A stretch of DNA of 64,000 nucleotides, taken from contig JACMLY010000111.1 of assembly GCA_014379345.1 (NCBI GenBank), positions 1 to 64,000 of the forward strand. The letters run 5' to 3'. A program made the translations under genes and the position numbers. How positions within the stretch are numbered: the first letter of the stretch is position 1; every line of letters starts with the position of its first letter. Below the pieces are notes generated by a model. That model had not been told where the DNA came from, searched no databases, and worked only from the letters and a program-made list of their open reading frames with translations. Source of the DNA: Chitinophagaceae bacterium. GTDB taxonomy: Bacteria; Bacteroidota; Bacteroidia; Chitinophagales; Chitinophagaceae. Positions 25,653 through 34,769 of this stretch are shown here, piece after piece.

Positions 25653-28600
25653 ATGAAATTTACAAAACTCCTGCGGAGTATACCAATAGGTATGCTCATA
25701 CTTTTGTCTTTATACAGTTTTGCGCAAACATTTCCTGTTACCGGTAAAATTACAGATGCCAATGGTGAACCATTGGCTGGAGTAACCGTTCAGGTAAAAG
25801 GAAGTGAAGCAAGAGCCGTAAGCAATAATGATGGATCATTTACTATTAATGCTCCATCTTCTTCTGCTGTTTTAATTTTTAGTTATGTCGGTTTTGCCGA
25901 TAAGGAACTGTCGATAAAAAACAGCGGCCGAGTTAGCGTTTCAATGGCTCCGGCCGCTGGTACGCTTCAGGATGTGGTGGTGGTAGGATATGGCACGCAA
26001 AGAAAGAGTGATGTAACAGGCGCGCTTACCAGTATCTCTGCACGAACTATCCAGGAGCGGCCTGTAACTAACCTGGCACAGGCGCTTCAGGGGAAAGCTG
26101 CCGGAATGAATGTGGCCACCAATATAAAACCAGGCGAGCTCCCGGCCATTCGTATTCGTGGTACCCGTTCCATTTCCGGGGGAAATGATCCGCTATATGT
26201 AGTAGATGGGATTCCAATTGTATCTGCACTTGGCGTTACTTCATTTTCAATTAACGATATCAATCCGAATGATATCGCTTCTGTTGAAATCCTGAAGGAT
26301 GCGTCGGCCACTGCTATTTATGGATCACGCGGATCTAACGGTGTAATTCTGATCACAACAAAAAAAGGAACTAAAGGCAGGGTGAGCGTTAGCTATAATT
26401 CCAGCGTGTCACTGGATCGGTATAAAGCCCTTACCGACCCTCTTGGTGCAGGAGAATATATTGACCGAATACGGTTGGGATTGATTAATGCCCGAAATTA
26501 TCAAGCCGCCGCTAATACAAGTATTGATTTAAAGGTTGCTCCGACGGCATGGTATCCGGATCCCAATTTGGATAGGGTTAAATTTCCAAGTAGCGGAGTT
26601 ACTAATAATTTTACTGAACTGATTAACGCTGCCATGACGGGATACGAATGGAATCCTGACGGTTCGGTTAAAACAAGAGCCACCACTGCTGAAGAGCAGG
26701 CATTGGGTTGGGGTGCTACAGTCCCTATATATAATTCGGAGAACATCCGGGGGTACGACTGGGTAGACGAGGCATCCCGTACAGGGATCACCCAAAACCA
26801 CCAGATTGCACTTTCGTCAGGAACTGATGTTACCCGCTTGTACTTATCATTCGGATATAACAACCAGTTAGGGGTACAAAGAGATCAGGATTTCAGACGC
26901 TTTAATGTAAATGCAAACGGAGAGATCACAGCTACGAAATGGATCACCCTTGGAATCTCTATGATTGCTTCCATATCAGAACAAGACTTTGGTTTGAATG
27001 CCAATCAGGGAAATACCGGAACAAAAGATCTGTATGGTCGCGCACTTGATCAATATCCCTGGGCAGCCCCGAGAGATTCGGCCGGATTTTTTGTGAGAAA
27101 TCCAGGTGGCAGACTTGATTTATGGAATCCTCTTGTTGATATTAACCAATCCATTAATAACAGACGCACCTCATCCGCCTTGTCGAATATCTTTACAGAA
27201 ATTAAGTTCACTCCATGGTTAAAGTACCGCCTGAATTTTGGAGCACAGATAAGAAATTTCCGGAACGGAGCCTGGACAGGGCCTGACGCTACAAGCCATA
27301 TAAATGCAGCTCCTAACACAGCAGGATATAGCAAAGATGAAAGTTTTTCCTGGGTAGCAGAGAACCTGCTTTATTTCGATAAAACTTTTTCCAGAGCACA
27401 TACCGTTGGTGTTACGCTACTTCAGTCGACGCAGAAATCCAGAAGGGAAAGCATAAGTACAAGCGTTGCAGGTACCGTAGTTCCGGTTAGCTTATGGTAT
27501 GATCTGTCATCGAATACGCGGGGCACTCCGACTGGTTATGGAACAAGCTTCACAGAGAATACGTTGATGTCCTATATGGGGCGTCTTAATTATAACCTGT
27601 TGAATAAATACCTGCTTACGGTTTCGGGGCGGTATGATGGCGCCTCTGTATTGGCTCCGGGTCATAAATGGGATTTCTTCCCTTCCTTTGCTCTTGCCTG
27701 GAAAATGCAGGAGGAGAAATTTTTGAGCGGAATTACCTGGATCACTGAACTAAAGCCGCGTGTTGGATATGGCGTAACGGGTAGTTCTTCTGTGAGTCCG
27801 TATACCACTTCAGGCCCACTTAGCCGGAATAACTATGTTTTTGGTGCGACTCCTGCCATCGGATTTTTGCCGCAATTAGTAAAGAATCCGGATCTGGGTT
27901 GGGAACAAACAAAGCAATGGAATTACGGGTTAGATTTCTCGGTTGTTGGTGGCCGTGTATCTGGTTCTCTGGAGTACTATGATCAAAAGACTTCAGATCT
28001 GCTTTGGGAAAGAAGCATTCCGGCAGTATCCGGTTACGTGAGTAAAGTAATGAATATTGGTAAAACAAGGAACAAGGGAATTGAAATCACGTTATCCACT
28101 ATCAATGTAAGAACACAAAATTTCACATGGAGTACTGAATTGAACTTCTCTAAAAACAAAGAAGAAATTATCGAGCTTGTAAATGGAAAACAGGATCTTG
28201 TTGCAAACCGACTTTTTATAGGACAGTCACTGCAGGTTTTTTATCAATTGGAGCATGCCGGGATATGGGGAAACGGTGCTAAAGAATTGGATGAAATGGC
28301 TAAGTTCAATGCAGCTGCCCCTGCTGGCGGCGGCCATAGATTTTATCCTGGCTTTGTGAAAGTGGTAGACCAGAATGGGGATTATAAGATCAGTGCCGAA
28401 GACTATGTTATTCTTGGCACTTCACGTCCTGACTGGTATGGAGGGATTACCAATACGGTAAAATATCGTGACCTGTCTCTAAGCACCTTTATATATGCCC
28501 GTATCGGTCAAACGTATTTCGGCGGATACCAGGGGCTCTTCAGTAATGGAGAAAATAATTACTGGACATGGAATAATCAGAATGGCAAATGGCCTGTACA

Positions 28601-28940
28601 AATTGTGGGGCCTACACCAACGCCGGTAGATAATATAAGTGCGGCGATGCAATATAATGATGGGTCCTTTTTTGTAGTCAGGAATATTTCTCTCACTTAT
28701 GACCTGCCAGCCAGACTAATAAGTAGGGCAAAAATGAAAAATCTTCAGGTAAATGTACAGGTACTTAACCCGTTCATTTTTGGAGGAGATGTTGTAAAGA
28801 TGGGCATCAATCCCGATGATGAAACTAACTGGGCCTCTGAATCACAGCCTAACAGTTTTGCGACGAATCCGGTAGGGGGTGTGAACAATAATACAATTCT
28901 TCCGCAAAGCATTGTTTTTGGCTTGAGGGTAGGTTTCTGA
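25653..28940 (+). CDS. SusC/RagA-type TonB-linked outer membrane protein
   Basis: The product has ~1095 residues from the ATG at 25653, where MKFTKLLRSIPIGMLILLSL begins the signal peptide (cleavage near SFAQ). The carboxypeptidase-regulatory-like domain (VTGKITDANGEPLAGVTVQV) spans ~25-100. The SusC signature VVVVGYGTQRKSDVTGAL and plug (IRIRGTRSISGGNDPLYVVD, SVEILKDASATAIYGSRGSN) follow, then a beta-barrel ending in IVFGLRVGF. It imports oligosaccharides with the SusD-like lipoprotein encoded 34 nt downstream. It lacks an STN domain, so is probably not controlled by an ECF/anti-sigma pair. Confidence 0.96.
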   Translation: MKFTKLLRSIPIGMLILLSLYSFAQTFPVTGKITDANGEPLAGVTVQVKGSEARAVSNNDGSFTINAPSSSAVLIFSYVGFADKELSIKNSGRVSVSMAPAAGTLQDVVVVGYGTQRKSDVTGALTSISARTIQERPVTNLAQALQGKAAGMNVATNIKPGELPAIRIRGTRSISGGNDPLYVVDGIPIVSALGVTSFSINDINPNDIASVEILKDASATAIYGSRGSNGVILITTKKGTKGRVSVSYNSSVSLDRYKALTDPLGAGEYIDRIRLGLINARNYQAAANTSIDLKVAPTAWYPDPNLDRVKFPSSGVTNNFTELINAAMTGYEWNPDGSVKTRATTAEEQALGWGATVPIYNSENIRGYDWVDEASRTGITQNHQIALSSGTDVTRLYLSFGYNNQLGVQRDQDFRRFNVNANGEITATKWITLGISMIASISEQDFGLNANQGNTGTKDLYGRALDQYPWAAPRDSAGFFVRNPGGRLDLWNPLVDINQSINNRRTSSALSNIFTEIKFTPWLKYRLNFGAQIRNFRNGAWTGPDATSHINAAPNTAGYSKDESFSWVAENLLYFDKTFSRAHTVGVTLLQSTQKSRRESISTSVAGTVVPVSLWYDLSSNTRGTPTGYGTSFTENTLMSYMGRLNYNLLNKYLLTVSGRYDGASVLAPGHKWDFFPSFALAWKMQEEKFLSGITWITELKPRVGYGVTGSSSVSPYTTSGPLSRNNYVFGATPAIGFLPQLVKNPDLGWEQTKQWNYGLDFSVVGGRVSGSLEYYDQKTSDLLWERSIPAVSGYVSKVMNIGKTRNKGIEITLSTINVRTQNFTWSTELNFSKNKEEIIELVNGKQDLVANRLFIGQSLQVFYQLEHAGIWGNGAKELDEMAKFNAAAPAGGGHRFYPGFVKVVDQNGDYKISAEDYVILGTSRPDWYGGITNTVKYRDLSLSTFIYARIGQTYFGGYQGLFSNGENNYWTWNNQNGKWPVQIVGPTPTPVDNISAAMQYNDGSFFVVRNISLTYDLPARLISRAKMKNLQVNVQVLNPFIFGGDVVKMGINPDDETNWASESQPNSFATNPVGGVNNNTILPQSIVFGLRVGF

Positions 28941-28974
28941 CATTACTAAACTTTAATAGCTCTAAAAGAGACGT

Positions 28975-31125
28975 ATGAAAAAATATATTGTATTTCTGCT
29001 AATAGTAGTTGCAGGCTTATTTGGTTCCTGCAAAAAATTTCTTGTGGAAAAGCAGGTGTCAAGCCTTACACAGGACTATTTTAACGATGAAAACGGACTT
29101 AATGCCCTCATCCATGGTCTTTATGTTTATGCACGTGTAAAGCATGAATGGGATGCAAATGGCGCCAGGCTGATTGAACCTGAAACCGATGCATACATGA
29201 CTTCGGCGGCAACATTTGCAACAATGAGTACCGCCAATTATGGCACCGATCTAAGCAGTGTTGCCAGTAATGTCAATAATTACCTTGGAGCCCCAAACTC
29301 AAGCAACGCACCAATGGGTGCCTATCCCCATATCAATAACTGCAATATTGCGCTGGATGTTATTGATAATAACAAGCCCGGGAAATTTGGTACCGACGAC
29401 ATATTCAGAAAAGCAAGAAGATCCGAAGTTTTATTTTTACGTGCATGGGCCTATCATCTGGTATCGAATCAACTTGGTGATGTGCCCATGCTGCTTACAC
29501 CAAGAAGCGAGGATAATGGCATCTATTATTTTCCAAAAGCAAAACTCGAAGATATTTATAAGCAGATGATAAGTGATGTTCGGTATGCATATGACAACCT
29601 TCCGTCGACCACTACTGAACAGGGACGCGTTACCAAATGGGCAGCAGGTCATTTCCTCGCGAAGCTTTACCTTAACAGGGCTCAGGCTGTAGGATTTCAA
29701 AATAGCGGCGAAACACACCTGAAAATGCTGTACAAAGGAAACGTAGCAACTGATCTGGATTCTGTTATCACAATCGCCACTCAGGTGATCAATGGTATGG
29801 GCGGTGTTTCTGGTCTTGCACCAGATTATTGGACATTGTTCGATCCTAAAGTAGCAGAAACAACCCCACACAAAGAAGTTTTGTGGGCTGCGCAGTTTGA
29901 TATTAATATTCCACTTAATGGTCGTTTCGGTGGTAATCGTTCAGTAAATTATCATATTGGAGATTACACTAACCAAACCGGTGTAACACGTGTTATGGCT
30001 TATGGCCGGCCATTCGGAACATTTAAGCCAAGTGATTTTGGCTACGACAATTTCCGTGATAAGGTTAATGATTCCCGTTACTATAAAACTTTTCAGTACG
30101 AGTATACCAGCAACGCCACAGGCTCATTTACCTGGAATGCTGCTGCTGCTACTTGGTGGAATGCAAACAAGCCGGCGGGTGAGCCAGCAGTCACTGCAAA
30201 TTCGCCAAGAGCCACATCTGGCAGGCGTGCGCTTATTTACCTCGAAAACCAAACTAATGAAGCGCTCGATTCACAAATGGTGATGAGTCAGCCTTATCAA
30301 TTTATGGTCCGGTGGATTAGATCTGCAACAACCGGCAGGTTGTATTACAGGCTATGGCACAATGGAACCAATATGGGATTAAACACAGGTATGGTGGCGC
30401 CTTATCTTTCTTCCAAGAAATATATTGATCCGCAGAGAGGAGGAAGTACTTCTGAAGCGAATTTCAACAGCGAGAATGGGACACGTGATGCCATCCTGAT
30501 ACGCCTCGCCGAAACATACCTGATCCGTGCAGAAGCATATGGACGCAAAAACCAATATGCTCAGGCGGTTACCGACATCAATGTGATTCGCCAGCGTGCA
30601 GCATACAAGGCAGGCGAAAGTCGTCCAAATGTTCTTGTAGAATGGGAGCCTAAAGCCGCTACACTGACGCCGGCTGAAAAAACTCCGCCATATGCAGCTG
30701 CTAACTCCTACAGTAAAATTGCTATAACTGAAAATCACTTTACACCTGGTACGCCTGAGGCGCAGGCAGAAGGCTATATTCCAGGTGTTGGATCAAAGTC
30801 TGACATGTTCATTCATTTTATCTACAATGAAAAAGCACGTGAGTTTTTATCAGAAGGCCTTGCTTGGGAAGATCTACACAATGCAGGCATACTGTATGAT
30901 AGGGTTATGCACCTTAATCAAATGGCTTCCAGTAAAACCGGAGGATGGCCTGTGGCATTCAATACAGTGAACGGGAATGGGCAGAATGGAAATGGCAAAG
31001 GCCAAATGCAAAAACATTTTACCTTCCGTCCATGGCCAAACGCTTATCTTGTTCAGCTTACAGATGAGGGTGGCAAATCTATTGATGCCGCGGCAAGAGC
31101 CGCGTATCAGAACCCAGGATATTAA
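28975..31125 (+). CDS. SusD/RagB-type surface glycan-binding lipoprotein
   Basis: The 716-residue lipoprotein has lipobox LFGSC (Cys at ~19). It shows SusD hallmarks: FLVEKQVSSLTQDYFNDENG at the N-terminus, the RRSEVLFLRAWAYHLVSNQL helix, TPAEK..., ILIRLAETYLIRAEAYGRKN with the TPR-like TDINVIRQRAAY, and a C-terminal REFLSEGLAWEDL. It is larger than typical SusD (500-600 residues), with an insertion around 300-480. It caps the SusC transporter and binds the target glycan. Same operon as SusC. Confidence 0.95.
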   Translation: MKKYIVFLLIVVAGLFGSCKKFLVEKQVSSLTQDYFNDENGLNALIHGLYVYARVKHEWDANGARLIEPETDAYMTSAATFATMSTANYGTDLSSVASNVNNYLGAPNSSNAPMGAYPHINNCNIALDVIDNNKPGKFGTDDIFRKARRSEVLFLRAWAYHLVSNQLGDVPMLLTPRSEDNGIYYFPKAKLEDIYKQMISDVRYAYDNLPSTTTEQGRVTKWAAGHFLAKLYLNRAQAVGFQNSGETHLKMLYKGNVATDLDSVITIATQVINGMGGVSGLAPDYWTLFDPKVAETTPHKEVLWAAQFDINIPLNGRFGGNRSVNYHIGDYTNQTGVTRVMAYGRPFGTFKPSDFGYDNFRDKVNDSRYYKTFQYEYTSNATGSFTWNAAAATWWNANKPAGEPAVTANSPRATSGRRALIYLENQTNEALDSQMVMSQPYQFMVRWIRSATTGRLYYRLWHNGTNMGLNTGMVAPYLSSKKYIDPQRGGSTSEANFNSENGTRDAILIRLAETYLIRAEAYGRKNQYAQAVTDINVIRQRAAYKAGESRPNVLVEWEPKAATLTPAEKTPPYAAANSYSKIAITENHFTPGTPEAQAEGYIPGVGSKSDMFIHFIYNEKAREFLSEGLAWEDLHNAGILYDRVMHLNQMASSKTGGWPVAFNTVNGNGQNGNGKGQMQKHFTFRPWPNAYLVQLTDEGGKSIDAAARAAYQNPGY

Positions 31126-31221
31126 ATATAGAATCTCTTTTTTTGAAGTTGAGGGCTGGCTGAAAATGTCAGCCTTTAATATTTTATTTTTTGCCACCAA
31201 GACACAAAAAAAAAACTGTGT

Positions 31222-31335
31222 ACCTCCGTGCCATACCTCCTTTTACGCGGGGGGTTAAAAAAGGGGGTATTTGGAGGAGCCGTAAGTTTAAGACCAAGTT
31301 TAACCACAGAGGAAAAGGAGGTATGGCACGGAGGT
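31222..31335. repeat. Perfect 23-bp inverted repeat between SusD and GH29 genes
   Basis: 31222-31244 and 31313-31335 are exactly complementary; the left arm starts acctccgtgccatacctcc. The 68-base loop carries gaccaagtttaaccacagag (31292-31311). A sister element with the same words lies at 39181-39269. It sits between the convergent SusD and fucosidase genes, so it may work as a two-way terminator as well as being a mobile-type repeat. The surrounding gap (31126-31380) has no gene. Confidence 0.75.
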
Positions 31336-31380
31336 GCGCAGAGCATACTAGTGCGGGGTAGTGTCGTCCTGTTATTGAAT

Positions 31381-32934
31381 CTATTTAGGAAGTTGAATTG
31401 CTCCTTCGATTTTAAGGGCGTAAGCATATTCGCCGTTGTTCTCAGAAGGGAAAGTAATTTTTAATCCCTGCTCATCCTGTGTAAATGAAAGCGGCTCCTT
31501 ATTTCCGAGCAACCGTACACTTGCTACTTTTCCTGCACGGGCAGGTAAGGATGAAATCAGGACAGGTGCTGTTGGCCATTGCAATAAAATCGCGTACAAA
31601 ATATTTCCTTTTTGTGTAAAGCGAATTTGCCCTTCACCATATTGTTTCCATGCACGAGTGCCGTAAATAGCTTCAGCATTACCTGCAAGCCAACTGCCAA
31701 CAGCTAATAAAATCTGCTTCTGTGCATCTGGAATGGTACCATCGCTTTTGGGAGAAATATTCAGCATAAGGTTCCCATTGCGGCTCACATTCTCTATCAA
31801 TCGTCGGATAACAGTTCCTGCATTCGTCAGTTTCATTCCTTCCACATAGCCAAATTTTTCACCAATAGGATCATCAACCTGCCATACATACTCGGTCATT
31901 TCTTTCGGAGCGCGTCCCTGTCGTTCAAAGTCTTTTATACTTCCGGCGAGATACGCATCACTTTTTGTACTGATGGACACTTGTTTACCCCAGGCAGCCG
32001 CGCGGTTGTAATAATAAGCTGCGAAACGAAGTTTGATAGAATCAAGTTTTCGGCTATTGATGCCGTTGTCAAACCAGAACATGTCAGGTTTATACTTATC
32101 AACAAGCTCCTGGCAGCGCGCCAGCCATTCTTCCTGGAATGCTTTGCTTTGTGGTGCTTCCTGTTGATCTTCTATTATCTCCTCACCGCTTCCAGGTGCG
32201 TTTCGCTGAGGAGGTTTTTGAGGTGGCCCATAGAAATCGGCGTACTGAGGATCAAAAAGATCAGTTCGTGCGGCAAGCCTCGGATACATAAAATCCCAAT
32301 GCTCCATGCGGTGATTAGATACACCGAACTTTAGCCCCTTTTTTCGTACCGCTGCGCCTAAATCACCTATGAAATCAACCTGCGGACCCATGTCTTTCGA
32401 ATCCCATTTGGTGAGTTTACTATCATACATTGCAAATCCATCATGATGCTCGGCTGTAGGAACGACATAAGTTGCTCCGGCTTTTTTGAATAATTCAGCC
32501 CATTCAGTTGCATTAAACTTTTCCATTTTGAACAATGGGATAAGATCCTTATAGCCGAATGTTGATACAGCTCCAAACTGTTGTTCATGCCATTTTTGTA
32601 CGCCGCCATTGCTGTACATATGTCGTGGATACCATTCGCTGGCATGGGCAGCAACCGTGTATACACCGTAATGAATGAAGATGCCGAACTTGCCATCAAG
32701 GAACCACTGTGGTACTTTATAATTTTGTTTAATCGATTCCCATTCGGGTTTGAATGGACCTTTTGGTATTTCCGCAGCCTTGTCATTTGGGAGGTGTAAG
32801 GTCACACGCGGCACCGTGGGCTGAACAAAGGGTTTATTTTCAATAGTGTCCTGCGCCTTTGGGATAAGCTGAAATAACAGCAGGCTAAATAAAAATAATG
32901 CTGTTCTATTTTTTAATACAAATACAATTGTCAT
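31381..32934 (-). CDS. Alpha-L-fucosidase, GH29
   Basis: The 517-residue exported protein has signal peptide RTALFLFSLLLFQLIPKAQD. The GH29 barrel is clear: VPQWFLDGKFGIFIHYGVYT, ASEWYPRHMY, FNATEWAELFKKAGATYVVP, TAEHHDGFAMYDS, GVSNHRMEHWDF, KPDMFWFDNGINSRKLDSIK. The Asp in WFDNG stands at the nucleophile position. A C-terminal beta-sandwich follows from ~430. It removes terminal L-fucose, acting in the periplasm or at the surface. First enzyme of the PUL's minus-strand side. Confidence 0.93.
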   Translation of the reverse strand: MTIVFVLKNRTALFLFSLLLFQLIPKAQDTIENKPFVQPTVPRVTLHLPNDKAAEIPKGPFKPEWESIKQNYKVPQWFLDGKFGIFIHYGVYTVAAHASEWYPRHMYSNGGVQKWHEQQFGAVSTFGYKDLIPLFKMEKFNATEWAELFKKAGATYVVPTAEHHDGFAMYDSKLTKWDSKDMGPQVDFIGDLGAAVRKKGLKFGVSNHRMEHWDFMYPRLAARTDLFDPQYADFYGPPQKPPQRNAPGSGEEIIEDQQEAPQSKAFQEEWLARCQELVDKYKPDMFWFDNGINSRKLDSIKLRFAAYYYNRAAAWGKQVSISTKSDAYLAGSIKDFERQGRAPKEMTEYVWQVDDPIGEKFGYVEGMKLTNAGTVIRRLIENVSRNGNLMLNISPKSDGTIPDAQKQILLAVGSWLAGNAEAIYGTRAWKQYGEGQIRFTQKGNILYAILLQWPTAPVLISSLPARAGKVASVRLLGNKEPLSFTQDEQGLKITFPSENNGEYAYALKIEGAIQLPK

Positions 32935-33298
32935 TTGATATTATTATGTTGACTAATGAATACGGAAAAGAAATCTGTAGGGCTGCAATCATTTACGCTA
33001 TGCCTGGACAAGCCAGGAGATGATCTGTAAAGTAAACAAACTCATTACAAAAAAGCGCCGTGGGTAAGAAAGTTTTCTTATTTTTTTGACGACGGCTATC
33101 TAAATACCGGCTATTATCCGGTCAGTTACATTTCGCTCCGGCCATTTCTTATTTGTAAAGCTGAGCTACAAATGATCTTATGGTGCCGGTACTTTACGGA
33201 AGCTTGATAAATTAATGACAATTAAGAATTCAATTCCTCTTTACATCACGTTAGTGTCAATTTGTTCAATAGATTGCATGTGCGAAACAAAATCATAC
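32935..33298. other. Divergent intergenic region in the PUL
   Basis: About 364 bases separate the GH29 gene and the DUF1593 pseudogene. A short imperfect inverted pair, ataccggctattatccgg (33111-33128 area), is visible. No convincing promoter boxes or ORFs are seen. It should contain both promoters. Confidence 0.35.
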
Positions 33299-34708
33299 AT
33301 GAAAATTAAATTTATTATTCTTTTTTTTGTAGTGAACATTTCCTCTCTTGCCCAAAACAATCTGCAATTCACTGATCCCGGTAAGCAGCGGATCATCGTT
33401 CTCACAGATATTACCAATGAACCTGATGATCAGCAATCACTCGTAAGATTCCTTGTGTACGCTAATGAGTTTGATATAGAAGGCTTCGTGGCAACCACGT
33501 CAAACTGGCTAAAAAATAAGGTAAGGCAGGATAAGATCGAAGAGCTGATCCTGGCATATGGAAAGGTGAGAAGCAATCTTGAGAAGCATTCAAAAGGATA
33601 TCCAACCGAGCAATACTTATTAAGCGTTACAAAATCGCATTTACCTCTGTTTGGAATGGACGGCGTAGGACAAGGTAAAGACACTGAGGGGTCTGAATTA
33701 ATTATTCGATCGGCAGATAAGGCTGATCAAAGACCATTATGGATCAGCGTTTGGGGAGGCGCCAATTGTTTGGCGCAGGCATTATGGAAAGTAAAGGCCA
33801 CAAGAAGTGCTGAAGAATTAAAAACGTTTGTTGCATAATTGAAAGTATATAGTATTTCGGACCAGGATAATGCAGGTCGATGGATCAGGAATAATTTCCC
33901 TCAATTGTTTTATATAGTAAGTCCAAGCGCTGTGGGTGGACAGGAATATTACAGAGCCACATGGACAGGCATCTCTGGTGACAGGCATTATAAAAATGGT
34001 CCCTTCTATAAATTTGAACTTGTAGACAATCCCTGGCTAATGGAAAATATTAACAGAAATCATGGTCCGTTGGGAGCGTTATATCCCAAGCTTTCTTATA
34101 TAATGGAGGGCGATACTCCCGCTTTTCTTGGCTTAATTAATAATGGGCTCGGGAGTGCCGTTAGTCCATCATATGGAGGGTGGGGCGGGAGGTATGTCTT
34201 CTTTCAGTCATATGCTGAAGAAGGAAAGATATGGACGAATAGTGTTAGTTCAGTAGATGAAGTGAGGGCAGACAGTTGTATAAAGAATGCTTCCGACCAG
34301 GCAACTATCTGGAGATGGAGAGAAGCATTTCAACATGATTTTGCTGCCAGAATGGACTGGTGTGTCACTTCTTCCTTCAATGCAGCTAATCATAATCCTG
34401 TCGTCTCATTAAATGGAAATCCGGGTAAGGCTGTTGCTTATGCGAAAGCTTCCGAAGGAGCCGCTATCGGACTAAGCGCTAAAGGAACTACCGATCCGGA
34501 TAATCACAAAGTAAGCTACCGTTGGTTTGTGTATAAAGAAGCTGGGTTCTACAAAGGAAATCTGGAACTTCAAAATTCAGGTGCTGAGAATGTCTCTTTT
34601 CTAATGCCTAAACTCGGCAATAATCAGCAACTGCATATTATCTGTGAAGTCAGGGATAATGGCACGCCTTCTTTATTCAGCTACAGAAGGGTGGTGATAG
34701 AACATTGA
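33299..34708 (+). pseudogene. DUF1593 / Sde182-like nucleoside-hydrolase-fold protein, interrupted by a stop codon
   Basis: The reading frame runs from the ATG at 33299 (signal peptide MKIKFIILFFVVNISSLAQ) to 34708 but has an in-frame TAA at 33836-33838. Upstream are VLTDITNEPDDQQSLVRFLV and WISVWGGANCLAQALWKV. Immediately after the stop, in the same frame, come LKVYSISDQDNAGRWIRNNF and FYIVSPS. These continue one DUF1593 domain, and a C-terminal Ig-like Sde182-type domain follows (SLNGNPGKAVAYAKASEGAA). One base change (for example AAA to TAA) explains the break. It is a recent pseudogene or a sequencing error; translation restart at a TTG (33839) seems unlikely to give a folded protein. Intact relatives are cellulose/pectin-associated hydrolases. 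Confidence 0.85.
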
Positions 34709-34769
34709 TCAGAATATAGATTATTCTACATTTCAGTACACGACACATTTACATGAATACAGATAAATT

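Noticed and set aside
33839-34708. Independent gene starting at TTG 33839
   Set aside because: It begins in the middle of the DUF1593 domain with no signal peptide, in the same frame as the upstream half; better read as the 3' part of a broken gene.
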